Origin: Flagellimonas flava
GTDB lineage: Bacteria > Bacteroidota > Bacteroidia > Flavobacteriales > Flavobacteriaceae
Length of the DNA stretch: 64,000 nucleotides
Reading direction: 5' to 3'
Assembly: GCF_900129665.1 (NCBI RefSeq)
Contig: NZ_FQWL01000005.1
Coordinates: forward strand, 1-64,000
Position 1 is the first letter of the stretch. Every line of letters starts with the position of its first letter. Below the pieces are notes generated by a model. The model ran no database searches. It saw nothing but the letters and a program-made list of their open reading frames with translations, and was not told the DNA's origin. Made by a program: the position numbers and the translations under genes. Shown here piece after piece: positions 38,454-46,114 of the stretch.

Positions 38454-40249
38454 TTTATTTTATTTCTTTTTCGGTCTACTTCTTTTAGAAATATCTTTCT
38501 AAGTCGAAGATGATTTGGCGTCACCTCAACGTATTCATCTTTCTGGATATACTCCAACGCTTCTTCCAAGGAAAACTTGATGGCCGGAACAATCTTTGCC
38601 TTGTCGTCAGCACCCGCGGAACGAACATTTGAAAGTTTTTTGGTCTTGGTCACATTGATGGTCATGTCATCTCCACGGGAGTTCTCGCCAATCACCTGTC
38701 CTTCATAAATATCTTCTCCTGGGTCAATAAAAAACTTACCTCGTTCCTGAAGTTTGTCTATGGAATATGGAATTGCCGTACCGTTTTCCATGGAAACTAA
38801 TGAACCGTTGATACGTTGTGCAATATCTCCTTTGAGTGGTTGGTATTCCAAGAATCGGTGAGCCATAATGGCCTCTCCCGCTGTGGCTGTCAACAATTGG
38901 TTCCGTAAGCCTATTATTCCCCTAGAAGGAATTATAAATTCGCATAGCATTCGCGAACCCTTGGCCTCCATACTGGTCATTTCTCCTTTTCGGATTGATA
39001 CCATTTCCACCGCTTTCCCGGAAACTTCTTCTGGTAAATCGATGGTCAAATGCTCTACCGGTTCGCATTTTACCCCATCTATCTCTTTAATAATTACCTG
39101 AGGCTGACCAATTTGTAGTTCATAGCCTTCGCGACGCATTGTCTCTATAAGTACCGACAAATGCAGTACACCTCTTCCGAACACCATAAACTTATCCGCA
39201 CTATCGGTTTCTTCTACGCGAAGTGCCAAGTTTTTCTCCAATTCCTTTTCCAGTCTTTCCTTGATATGTCGGGAAGTCACGAATTTCCCATCCTTTCCAA
39301 AAAATGGACTGTCATTGATGGTGAACAACATGCTCATGGTGGGTTCATCGATAGCAATGGTCTTCAATTTTTCAGGATTTTCAAAATCGGCTACCGTATC
39401 GCCAATCTCAAAACCTTCAACCCCAACAATAGCACAAATATCCCCGGCAACCACTTCTTGCACCTTTTGACGTCCAAGACCCTCAAAAGTGAACAATTCC
39501 TTCACCTTGGTCTTGACAATATTTCCATCTCTTTTTACCAAAGAAATCTGTTGCCCCTCTCTTAAAGTTCCTCGTTGCAAGCGACCGATGGCTATTCGTC
39601 CCGTAAAAGAGGAAAAATCCAAGGAGGTAATCAACATTTGGGTAGAGCCTTGTTCTGGTTTAAACTCTGGAACATGGTCTATGACCATATCCAATAGTGG
39701 TTCTATAGTATCATTAGGCTTTTGCCAGTCCTCACTCATCCAATTATGCTTTGCCGAACCATAAACGGTCGGGAAGTCCAATTGCCACTCTTCGGCCCCA
39801 AGCTCAAACATCAGGTCGAACACTTTCTCGTGCACTTCTTCAGGGGTACAATTCTCCTTGTCCACCTTATTAATGACCACGCAAGGTTTCAATCCTAGAT
39901 CAATGGCTTTTTGCAGTACAAATCGGGTCTGCGGCATTGGGCCTTCAAAGGCATCCACAAGCAGTAATACGCCATCGGCCATATTTAATACACGTTCCAC
40001 CTCACCGCCAAAGTCGGCGTGACCGGGAGTGTCAATGATATTGATTTTGGTATCCTTGTAGACCACGGAAACGTTCTTGGAAACAATGGTGATTCCACGC
40101 TCCCGCTCCAAATCGTTATTGTCCAAAATAAGGTCGCCCTTGTTTTCATTTTCACGAAACAAGCGACAATGGTACATAATTTTATCCACCAAGGTGGTCT
40201 TCCCATGGTCAACGTGGGCAATGATGGCTATATTCTTAATCTTGGACAT
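38450..40249 (-). CDS. typA: Translational GTPase TypA/BipA
   Basis: This ribosome-binding translational GTPase has 599 residues. The G motifs are IIAHVDHGKTTLVDKI (G1), ERGITI (G2), DTPGHADFGGEVERV (G3) and VINKVDKENC (G4). Domain II starts near QMLITSLDFSSFTGRIAIGRLQRG, and the C-terminal BipA domain contains RSAGADDKAKIVPAIKFSLEEALEYI. It is linked in other bacteria to ribosome assembly and stress adaptation. An exact -7 element lies at 40269-40276. Confidence 0.96.
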   Translation of the reverse strand: MSKIKNIAIIAHVDHGKTTLVDKIMYHCRLFRENENKGDLILDNNDLERERGITIVSKNVSVVYKDTKINIIDTPGHADFGGEVERVLNMADGVLLLVDAFEGPMPQTRFVLQKAIDLGLKPCVVINKVDKENCTPEEVHEKVFDLMFELGAEEWQLDFPTVYGSAKHNWMSEDWQKPNDTIEPLLDMVIDHVPEFKPEQGSTQMLITSLDFSSFTGRIAIGRLQRGTLREGQQISLVKRDGNIVKTKVKELFTFEGLGRQKVQEVVAGDICAIVGVEGFEIGDTVADFENPEKLKTIAIDEPTMSMLFTINDSPFFGKDGKFVTSRHIKERLEKELEKNLALRVEETDSADKFMVFGRGVLHLSVLIETMRREGYELQIGQPQVIIKEIDGVKCEPVEHLTIDLPEEVSGKAVEMVSIRKGEMTSMEAKGSRMLCEFIIPSRGIIGLRNQLLTATAGEAIMAHRFLEYQPLKGDIAQRINGSLVSMENGTAIPYSIDKLQERGKFFIDPGEDIYEGQVIGENSRGDDMTINVTKTKKLSNVRSAGADDKAKIVPAIKFSLEEALEYIQKDEYVEVTPNHLRLRKIFLKEVDRKRNKIN

Positions 40250-40268
40250 AAGCTGAATTTTAAGCCCG

Positions 40269-40276
40269 CAAAGATA
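40269..40276 (-). promoter_or_regulatory. -7 element of the typA promoter
   Basis: The minus strand reads TATCTTTG, an exact TAnnTTTG, 19 bases before the typA ATG. Confidence 0.55.
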
Positions 40277-40434
40277 CTGCTATTTTTTACTTGTCCACCC
40301 TCGTATATGTTATTTTTATCTTATTGATTATGAGAAAGTTTGAGTCCATTTCTATTGCTCGGAGCCCATTGGGCTTTAAAACCAAAAACTAAATCCAACA
40401 GCGCGTTATCAAAGTCCTAACCAAAACACGGCAA

Positions 40435-42834
40435 CTAACTTCCTATTCTGTTGTTTTCATCTTCCAATCCTGTTTTCCTTTTTCTAGCCTTTTTAATTTC
40501 ATTTCTCCCAAAATCATAGGTAAAGCTAAAAGCTACTTGTCTGGAATCACTTCCTCCAGTTCCATCAATGAACAGTTCGCCAAATTGTGTGGTTCCCCTC
40601 CAGGGTATGGTATACAAAATATCATTGAATGCCAATCTCCCGGTGACCTTGTTGTCAAAAAACTTTTTCTGAAATGCTATGTTCAAAGAGCCTAAGGATG
40701 CTGTTTCATAGGTTCCGCCCCAAATGGAAGGAGAGCTGTACCAACCTGAGATTTCCATTTTAAAATCTTTGGAAATGGTAAAGGTATTTTGGGCGTAAAA
40801 ACTGAGGGTTTCCTGCTTTACCGCCAAAAATTCTGGACTAGTGGGCTTGTAGTCACTGATGTAGGCATTCAAGCTGAAATACAGATTCCACCACTCGTAG
40901 ATTTTCTTGGGGTACGAAATTCCCAAATTGATGATTTCCTGATCTGCTACATTCAAAGTGGTCAAAAAACTGGCGCTTTCCCCTTCAGCCACAGTAACTC
41001 GCGCAAAAAAGTCCGAGATGTAAGAGTAGCTCAAGGAAGTGGTCAACCGGTAGTTGAAGGTATGGGATAGTTTAATATTGTCCGTGTATTGCGGTTGAAG
41101 AAAAGGATTCCCCTTACCAAAGGACAATTCATTGAGTTTGTATTCAAAAGGATTGAGCAATTGATAATTTGGGCGTTGGATTCGTTTGCTATAAGTCAGG
41201 GCAAACTGGTTCTTTTGATTCAGCTGATAAGTCAATCCCCCTGATGGAAAAAAGTCTGTGTAGTTACGCTCCACCCTTTCATTTTCATTCTCCTGGGCGC
41301 TTTCCAGCTTTCCATCAGAAATGGTATTTTCCATCCGTAGACCAGCTTGCAGGTTCCATTTGCCCCATTTCCTGTTGTAGTTGACATAAGCCGCGTTAAC
41401 GTTTTCCGAATATTCAAACTGATTGCTCCGGGTTGGGTCCAACACACTAACTCCTCCCTGTTGATTAAAAAAATCAAAGGTATTGTCCGTATTCACAAGG
41501 GCAATTTTAATCCCAGTACCTAGCTTTCCCTTTAAAAAATTCTGCTCGTAGTCCCCTTTTATGGTGGCGATACTGATATCTATAGGTGTTTTTTGGAGGG
41601 TGATACGCTCCGTAAGAACCTGGGATTCGTCCCCACTGAAATAGGTGTTGGGCTGAAAAGCATTCCTGTCGCTGTTGTACTTCCCAAAGTCCAAATCCAC
41701 ATTGACACTATGGCCCAAGGTGTCCACATACCTATAATTGAGATTGGTGTTGATGTTGTACGAGGTGTTGTCGGTTTGGTTCAGGGCCACCAGCACACTG
41801 TCCAGCTGCTGCACTTGAACAGGTCGGATGGGTGTTCTGGAATTGTCGGTAGTAAATCCGTTGTTGAAATTTCCGTTGAAAATGGCCCCCACGGTATGCT
41901 TGTCATTCACATAGTAATCATAACCCAATTTAAGGTTATTGCTGTTCCGGTCGTAGACACTGCTAGTCTCCGCATCAAACTGGGTACCGGATTGTGTTCG
42001 GAACAAATTGATGAATCTGGTGCTCTTGCCAAAACGGTTACTGTAGGTTCCGTAGAGATTCCCCTTTTTTCCCCTGTTGTTAAAATTTAGGCTGGAATTA
42101 AATCGAGCAAAATCCCCATTGGTCAGCCCGGAGGTATAGGTTCCATTGGTCCCAAGGCTTTTATCTTTCTTTAGTTTGATGTTGATAATACCCGCGTTTC
42201 CGGCCGCATCATATTTTGAAGAGGGTTGCGTGATAATTTCCACAGCTTCGATATCGGTGGCTTGAAGACTTTCCAGGTAATTGGACAAATCCTCGCCTTG
42301 AAGCACAGATAATTTTCCGTCTATAAAAATCTGCACTCCTGTCTTCCCTTCCAAAATAATGCCTCCGGTATTGTCCATAATGACCCCGGGGGCCTTTCTT
42401 AATAGCTCAAATGCACTGGTCCCAGTGGCATTTATGGTATTTTCGACATTAAATACCGTTTTGTCCGCCAACACTTGAACCATAGGTTTTTCGGCAACCA
42501 CAGTAACCTCCTCCAGACTTTCCGCAGCATCGGCCATGGTAATAATACCCAAGTCCAATTTATCCTTTTCGTTGGTCAACTGGGTTTGAAAATCGGCATA
42601 GCCAATACTAGAAACGTTCAACAAAAACTCTTGGGGAAAGACTCCTTTGATCTCAAATGTTCCCTCTTCAGAAGTTATGGTTGCCTTGATCAGCGAATTG
42701 TCCAACACTGAAGTTAGGGTCACCGCAGCATAGGGTATTGATGCGCCTGTATTCGAGGTTACCGTACCCATAATGGTTTGCGCTTGTGTAACCGTAATGA
42801 TTAACATAAAAAACAAAGTGGTTAGACTTTTCAT
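40435..42834 (-). CDS. TonB-dependent receptor family barrel with CarboxypepD_reg and plug domains
   Basis: This 799-residue protein has a signal peptide (MKSLTTLFFMLIITVTQAQ). Residues about 20-105 form a CarboxypepD_reg-like domain (IMGTVTSNTGASIPYAAVTLTS). A plug follows with EVTVVAEKPMVQVLADKTVFNVENT and IDGKLSVLQGEDLSNYLESLQATDIEAVEIITQPSSKYDAAGNAGIINIKLKK. The rest is a barrel of the OMP_b-brl_3 type. It ends in an unusual basic tail (KKARKRKTGLEDENNRIGS) instead of a terminal aromatic residue, so the last barrel strand is the internal VAFSFTYDFG. The substrate is unknown and there is no SusD partner. Confidence 0.9.
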   Translation of the reverse strand: MKSLTTLFFMLIITVTQAQTIMGTVTSNTGASIPYAAVTLTSVLDNSLIKATITSEEGTFEIKGVFPQEFLLNVSSIGYADFQTQLTNEKDKLDLGIITMADAAESLEEVTVVAEKPMVQVLADKTVFNVENTINATGTSAFELLRKAPGVIMDNTGGIILEGKTGVQIFIDGKLSVLQGEDLSNYLESLQATDIEAVEIITQPSSKYDAAGNAGIINIKLKKDKSLGTNGTYTSGLTNGDFARFNSSLNFNNRGKKGNLYGTYSNRFGKSTRFINLFRTQSGTQFDAETSSVYDRNSNNLKLGYDYYVNDKHTVGAIFNGNFNNGFTTDNSRTPIRPVQVQQLDSVLVALNQTDNTSYNINTNLNYRYVDTLGHSVNVDLDFGKYNSDRNAFQPNTYFSGDESQVLTERITLQKTPIDISIATIKGDYEQNFLKGKLGTGIKIALVNTDNTFDFFNQQGGVSVLDPTRSNQFEYSENVNAAYVNYNRKWGKWNLQAGLRMENTISDGKLESAQENENERVERNYTDFFPSGGLTYQLNQKNQFALTYSKRIQRPNYQLLNPFEYKLNELSFGKGNPFLQPQYTDNIKLSHTFNYRLTTSLSYSYISDFFARVTVAEGESASFLTTLNVADQEIINLGISYPKKIYEWWNLYFSLNAYISDYKPTSPEFLAVKQETLSFYAQNTFTISKDFKMEISGWYSSPSIWGGTYETASLGSLNIAFQKKFFDNKVTGRLAFNDILYTIPWRGTTQFGELFIDGTGGSDSRQVAFSFTYDFGRNEIKKARKRKTGLEDENNRIGS

Positions 42835-43013
42835 AGTTGTCGATTTAAATTAGATACCCAAAAATTCCCATTTCGTTACAGGAGTAAAATTGGAATCCCA
42901 CGAATTGACCCACTTCCAGTTTATTGGTCTTGACCATCCATGGGTCCATAGGACCATTCATAAGGTGGAGTGACTCCATCCCAAAAACGACAAAATTGGG
43001 GCGTTGACGTAGA
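42835..43013. other. Stretch without a recognisable gene upstream of the LytTR remnant
   Basis: Together with the pseudogene up to 43256, this fills the 424-base gap between the TonB-receptor gene and the 43259-43816 gene. Short open frames exist on both strands, but none has family-like residues. It may contain further, unrecognisable remains of the regulator that the LytTR fragment came from. Confidence 0.4.
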
Positions 43014-43256
43014 GCATTTTTATGGAAGAACCCTTCTATTGTACACCACAATAAGAAGTTGATCTCTATTAAATGTGAGGACATTATCTAGGTCGAAGCC
43101 TACGGTGATTACTCCAAGATACATGCAGCATCCCAAGCATACCTCAGCAATTTTGGCATCTTGGATGTGGAGGAAAAATTGCATCCCAAACTGGTTCCGT
43201 GGGTACATCGCTCCTCCATGATCAATATGGAAAAAGTAAAAGAATTATGCTGTGAT
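43014..43256 (+). pseudogene. Remnant of a LytTR-type DNA-binding domain
   Basis: One plus-strand frame reads HNKKLISIKCEDII, a TAG stop (43089-43091), VEAYGDYSKIHA, then SNFGILDVEEKLHPK and VHRSSMINMEKVKEL. This is the order expected of a LytTR domain (LISI-x-EDI-Y-VEA-x-GDY-x-x-IH ... F-x-R-VHRS-x-x-x-N). TAG stands where Tyr (TAT/TAC) is expected, and LVPWVHRS replaces the usual FxRVHRS. No start codon or receiver domain is present, and the C-terminal strand is missing. It is therefore a decayed fragment of a response regulator or sensor gene. Confidence 0.75.
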
Positions 43257-43258
43257 TC

Positions 43259-43816
43259 TTATCGGCCCACGCACCATCTTTTTTCGCTTATGATCCAACC
43301 AATACTCAGGTTTACTACGGGAAGGATGTCCCCTTTAAAAGGTCCAACATAATATCCTGCCCCAGCATCAAGTGAAAAGCTAAGACCAGAATTAAAACTC
43401 CTTTGAATACCATACACCAGTCCACCATATCCATGAACTCCATCTACCTGTCTTCCATCCACAACACGGGCGTCAGGAGAAAAAACAGCCACTGTCGGTG
43501 CTAGGTAATTTCCGGAATTTCCGTAGATATCCCTACCTCTTTGTTGTCTTCCATTAAAGTTGTGGTAGTATCTGTTCTGAATGGTTATGGCCGGAAAAAA
43601 ATTGTAGTTTTCCAAGGGTTCTGAACTGGCAGGTTCCAGTGCTGCTTGCCACCCCACCCTAAAGTCTAGAGTGCTATTTACACCCAATGCCATTTCGTAT
43701 TCCAACCCTGGATTAAAAAGGTTGATCTTAAGCTGGCGAACTTCGCAATTCTTTCCAAATTGTGCCTGCAGCATGCAAGTGAAACCCATCATGAGCCCAA
43801 CAAAAATTCTCTTCAT
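43259..43816 (-). CDS. Exported protein of unknown function
   Basis: This 185-residue protein has a signal peptide (MKRIFVGLMMGFTCMLQAQ). The mature part is beta-rich: LKINLFNPGLEYEMALGVNSTLDFRVGWQ, then FFPAITIQNRYYHNFNGRQQRGRDIYGNSGNYLAP and LSFSLDAGAGYYVGP. It looks like a small outer-membrane barrel of about eight strands. The C-terminus (SEKRWCVGR) is not a typical barrel end. No family is recognised. It is divergent from kdsA. Confidence 0.72.
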   Translation of the reverse strand: MKRIFVGLMMGFTCMLQAQFGKNCEVRQLKINLFNPGLEYEMALGVNSTLDFRVGWQAALEPASSEPLENYNFFPAITIQNRYYHNFNGRQQRGRDIYGNSGNYLAPTVAVFSPDARVVDGRQVDGVHGYGGLVYGIQRSFNSGLSFSLDAGAGYYVGPFKGDILPVVNLSIGWIISEKRWCVGR

Positions 43817-43862
43817 CGTAGGTTAATTTGGTAGTATTAGAACTATTCCTTTATCAAAATAG

Positions 43863-43870
43863 TATTTTTG
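43863..43870 (+). promoter_or_regulatory. -7 element of the kdsA promoter
   Basis: TATTTTTG is an exact TAnnTTTG, 16 bases before the kdsA ATG. Confidence 0.55.
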
Positions 43871-43886
43871 CACAAAATCAAAGTGC

Positions 43887-44705
43887 ATGCAATTAGACGT
43901 AATTCCCCAGATAAAACATACAAAAGGTGATAACTTTTTTCTTCTCGCCGGTCCCTGCGCCATAGAAGGTGAAGATATGGCCCTTCGTATTGCCGAGCGT
44001 GTAGTGGACATCACTGACAGGCTTGGAATCCCATATGTTTTCAAAGGTAGTTTCAAAAAGGCCAATCGAAGTAGGATTGATTCCTTTACTGGAATTGGGG
44101 ACGAAAAAGCACTGAAAATTCTTAGAAAGGTTTCAGAAACCTTTAAGGTTCCCACTGTTACGGATATTCACGAAGTGTCCGATGCGGAGAAAGCGGCCGA
44201 GTATGTTGATGTCCTTCAGATTCCAGCTTTTTTGGTCCGGCAAACGGATTTGGTTGTTGCCGCAGCCAAAACCGGGAAAGTGGTCAATCTGAAAAAAGGA
44301 CAATTTATGAGTCCAGAGAGCATGCAACATGCGGTAAAAAAGGTAATTGACTCAGGAAGCGACAAGGCATGGATTACCGATCGCGGCACCATGTTCGGGT
44401 ATCAGGATATGGTTGTTGACTTTAGGGGTATTCCTACCATGAAACAATATGCTCCTGTAGTTTTGGATGTTACCCACAGTCTGCAGCAACCCAATCAGTC
44501 TTCCGGGGTCACCGGGGGTAGACCTGCATTGATCGGTACTATGGCCAGAGCTGGTATTGCTGCCGGGGTGGATGGATTGTTCATGGAAACCCATTTTGAT
44601 CCGGCCAACGCCAAAAGTGATGGTGCCAATATGCTGGACCTGAGTTTACTGGAGAAATTGCTTACAGATTTGACCGCTATCAGGAAAGTGGTTCAAGGAT
44701 TGTAA
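43887..44705 (+). CDS. kdsA: 3-deoxy-8-phosphooctulonate (KDO-8-P) synthase
   Basis: The enzyme condenses arabinose-5-phosphate with phosphoenolpyruvate to make KDO-8-phosphate for lipopolysaccharide core synthesis. The 272 residues show FFLLAGPCAIEGEDMALRIAE, FKGSFKKANRSRIDSFTGIG, PTVTDIHEVSDAE, DVLQIPAFLVRQTDLV, VNLKKGQFMSPESMQHAVKK and DVTHSLQQPNQSSGVTGG. The position that binds metal in class II enzymes (Cys) reads as Ala in LLAGPCAIE-type context and would need alignment to classify. It is a single gene facing a convergent DUF1801 gene. Confidence 0.96.
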   Translation: MQLDVIPQIKHTKGDNFFLLAGPCAIEGEDMALRIAERVVDITDRLGIPYVFKGSFKKANRSRIDSFTGIGDEKALKILRKVSETFKVPTVTDIHEVSDAEKAAEYVDVLQIPAFLVRQTDLVVAAAKTGKVVNLKKGQFMSPESMQHAVKKVIDSGSDKAWITDRGTMFGYQDMVVDFRGIPTMKQYAPVVLDVTHSLQQPNQSSGVTGGRPALIGTMARAGIAAGVDGLFMETHFDPANAKSDGANMLDLSLLEKLLTDLTAIRKVVQGL

Positions 44706-44706
44706 C

Positions 44707-45072
44707 TTATTTCCAAAAACCTTTGTGGTTTACCTGCCAGGCTTCCATAAGCACTTCCACCAATACTTGGGCATCCAAATCCTCAAGATTGGCATAGCGG
44801 AGGGATTTCATCACCTTTCTGCCTTCTGTCACCATTTTATCTTGATGGACCGTTAAGTGTGCCGCACTCCAAAACCCCACATCCACATAGTTTTTCTTTT
44901 TAGGAACATTCAGGTAACATAGTGGCTTTCCGTCCAAATAATAAAAGGGAATTCGGTATTTGAACTTTAATTCTACCCCAGGAACTGTCGTCTCAATCAA
45001 TACTTGCAGTTGTAACAGCATTGACTTGAAAGGTTCCTTCTGGCTTAGTATATAATCTTCAGCAGGATTCAT
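44707..45072 (-). CDS. DUF1801 domain protein
   Basis: This 121-residue cytoplasmic protein follows the DUF1801 (YdhG-like) pattern. It starts NPAEDYILSQKEPFKSMLLQLQVLIETTVPGVELKFKYRIPFYYLDGKPLCYLNV. FWSAAHLTV and MKSLRYANLEDLD come later. The function of the family is unknown. It ends convergently with kdsA, with a single base between the stops. Confidence 0.85.
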   Translation of the reverse strand: MNPAEDYILSQKEPFKSMLLQLQVLIETTVPGVELKFKYRIPFYYLDGKPLCYLNVPKKKNYVDVGFWSAAHLTVHQDKMVTEGRKVMKSLRYANLEDLDAQVLVEVLMEAWQVNHKGFWK

Positions 45073-45108
45073 TAGCTAAAAATAAAAGTTTGGTTCAACG
45101 AAAAAAAG

Positions 45109-45149
45109 TTGGAAGGTTCAAATATTTAATTAACTTTGAAATTCAAAGT
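45109..45149 (+). promoter_or_regulatory. Promoter with overlapping palindromic operator, upstream of the membrane-protein gene
   Basis: TTG (45109-45111), 19 bases, then TAACTTTG (45131-45138) form a canonical promoter. The -7 element merges into a perfect 17-base palindrome at 45133-45149 (ACTTTGAA, A, TTCAAAGT), followed by ACTTT. The palindrome covers the expected transcription start and ends 8 bases before the ATG at 45158. Nearly the same palindrome precedes creD at 46081. Confidence 0.72.
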
Positions 45150-45157
45150 ACTTTAAA

Positions 45158-45766
45158 ATGGAATCAAAAAAATATTTGGAAGACATTTCACAAATCAAGG
45201 ATTTGATGAACCGTTCTTCGCGATTTATATCCCTTAGCGGCCTCTCCGGAATATTGGCTGGAACCTATGCCATTGTTGGAGCCCTTATAGCCCACTTTTA
45301 CCTTATCCCACAACAGGGCGGTTATGTTATATTGCATAGTTGGAACTTTAAAATGATCGTGGGTGTTTTAATCGCAGTAGCCATCCTTAGTCTCGTAACC
45401 GCCTACCTCCTCACCTCTAAAAAAGCCAAAAAAAACAACGAAAAGGTATGGGATGAGACCACCAAGCGGCTGCTCATCAATTTTTTGATTCCCTTGGTTA
45501 CAGGCGGCATTTACATCTTGATCAAACTAAATAGTCAACATTATGGGCTCACAGCGTCCTTGATGCTCATCTTTTACGGACTGGCGCTGGTCAATGCAGC
45601 TAAATACACTATCGGCAAGGTCCGCTATCTAGGGTACCTACAGATAGTATTGGGCCTCATTTGCGCTGCCATGCCCGGCTATGGGTTCTGGTTCTGGGTA
45701 CTTGGCTTTGGGCTGTTGCATATTATTTATGGTAGTCTGATCTATTTCAAGGAAGAAAAAGCATAG
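45158..45766 (+). CDS. Integral membrane protein of unknown function, in the creD unit
   Basis: This 202-residue protein has a short soluble N-terminus (MESKKYLEDISQIKDLMNRSSRFISLSG) and about five or six membrane segments: SGILAGTYAIVGALIAHFYL, MIVGVLIAVAILSLVTAYLL, LINFLIPLVTGGIYILIKL, GLTASLMLIFYGLALVNA, and two at the C-terminus. No enzyme family is recognised. It is one base from the winged-helix regulator gene and shares its operator with creD, so it probably acts with CreD in envelope stress. Confidence 0.82.
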   Translation: MESKKYLEDISQIKDLMNRSSRFISLSGLSGILAGTYAIVGALIAHFYLIPQQGGYVILHSWNFKMIVGVLIAVAILSLVTAYLLTSKKAKKNNEKVWDETTKRLLINFLIPLVTGGIYILIKLNSQHYGLTASLMLIFYGLALVNAAKYTIGKVRYLGYLQIVLGLICAAMPGYGFWFWVLGFGLLHIIYGSLIYFKEEKA

Positions 45767-45767
45767 C

Positions 45768-46061
45768 ATGGGGCTTATTGACAACATAAACAAACTCTTT
45801 GACCACCGTATAAGACTGGGCATTATGTCCATCCTAATGGTGAACGAAGAGGTGGATTTCAACAGGCTAAAAGAACTCTTGGATGTTACGGACGGAAATC
45901 TGGCCAGTCATACCAAAACCCTGGAAAAAGCAGAGTATATTAAAATTGAAAAATCCTTTATCGGAAAAAAACCAAATACGAGATATATCGTCACCCCAAG
46001 TGGTAAAATGGCCTTTAAAAAACATATAGAGGCCCTGGAACAACTTATAAAAAAGCAATAG
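45768..46061 (+). CDS. Winged-helix transcriptional regulator (ArsR/MarR-like)
   Basis: This 97-residue DNA-binding protein reads DNINKLFDHRIRLGIMSILMVNEEVDFNRLKELLDVTDGNLASHTKTLEKAEYIKIEKSFIGKKPNTRYIVTPSGKMAFKKHIEALEQLI. The helix-turn-helix is DFNRLKELLDVTDGNLASHTKTLEKAEYI, and the wing is KSFIGKKPNTRYIVT. It matches the flavobacterial winged-helix family with a C-terminal dimer helix. It starts one base after the membrane-protein stop and precedes creD by 53 bases. It is the obvious candidate for binding the two palindromes at 45133 and 46081. Confidence 0.9.
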   Translation: MGLIDNINKLFDHRIRLGIMSILMVNEEVDFNRLKELLDVTDGNLASHTKTLEKAEYIKIEKSFIGKKPNTRYIVTPSGKMAFKKHIEALEQLIKKQ

Positions 46062-46080
46062 CAAAAATTTTTACTTATAT

Positions 46081-46097
46081 ACTTTGAAATACAAAGT
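46081..46097 (+). promoter_or_regulatory. Palindromic operator upstream of creD
   Basis: ACTTTG-AAATA-CAAAGT followed by ACTTTT is almost identical to 45133-45149 (ACTTTG-AAATT-CAAAGT then ACTTT). It lies 17 bases before the creD ATG. TATACTTTG at 46078-46086 may be a -7 element with one extra spacer base. Confidence 0.68.
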
Positions 46098-46114
46098 ACT
46101 TTTAATTTAATATT

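Noticed and set aside
42845-43208. Two overlapping minus-strand open frames (79 and 62 residues) in the LytTR remnant region
   Set aside because: They are shadows of the plus-strand LytTR fragment and of non-coding DNA; the residues have no family character.
46081-46097. Palindrome before creD as a terminator for the regulator gene
   Set aside because: The stem is short and A/T-rich without a T tract, and its near-identity to 45133-45149 points to an operator.
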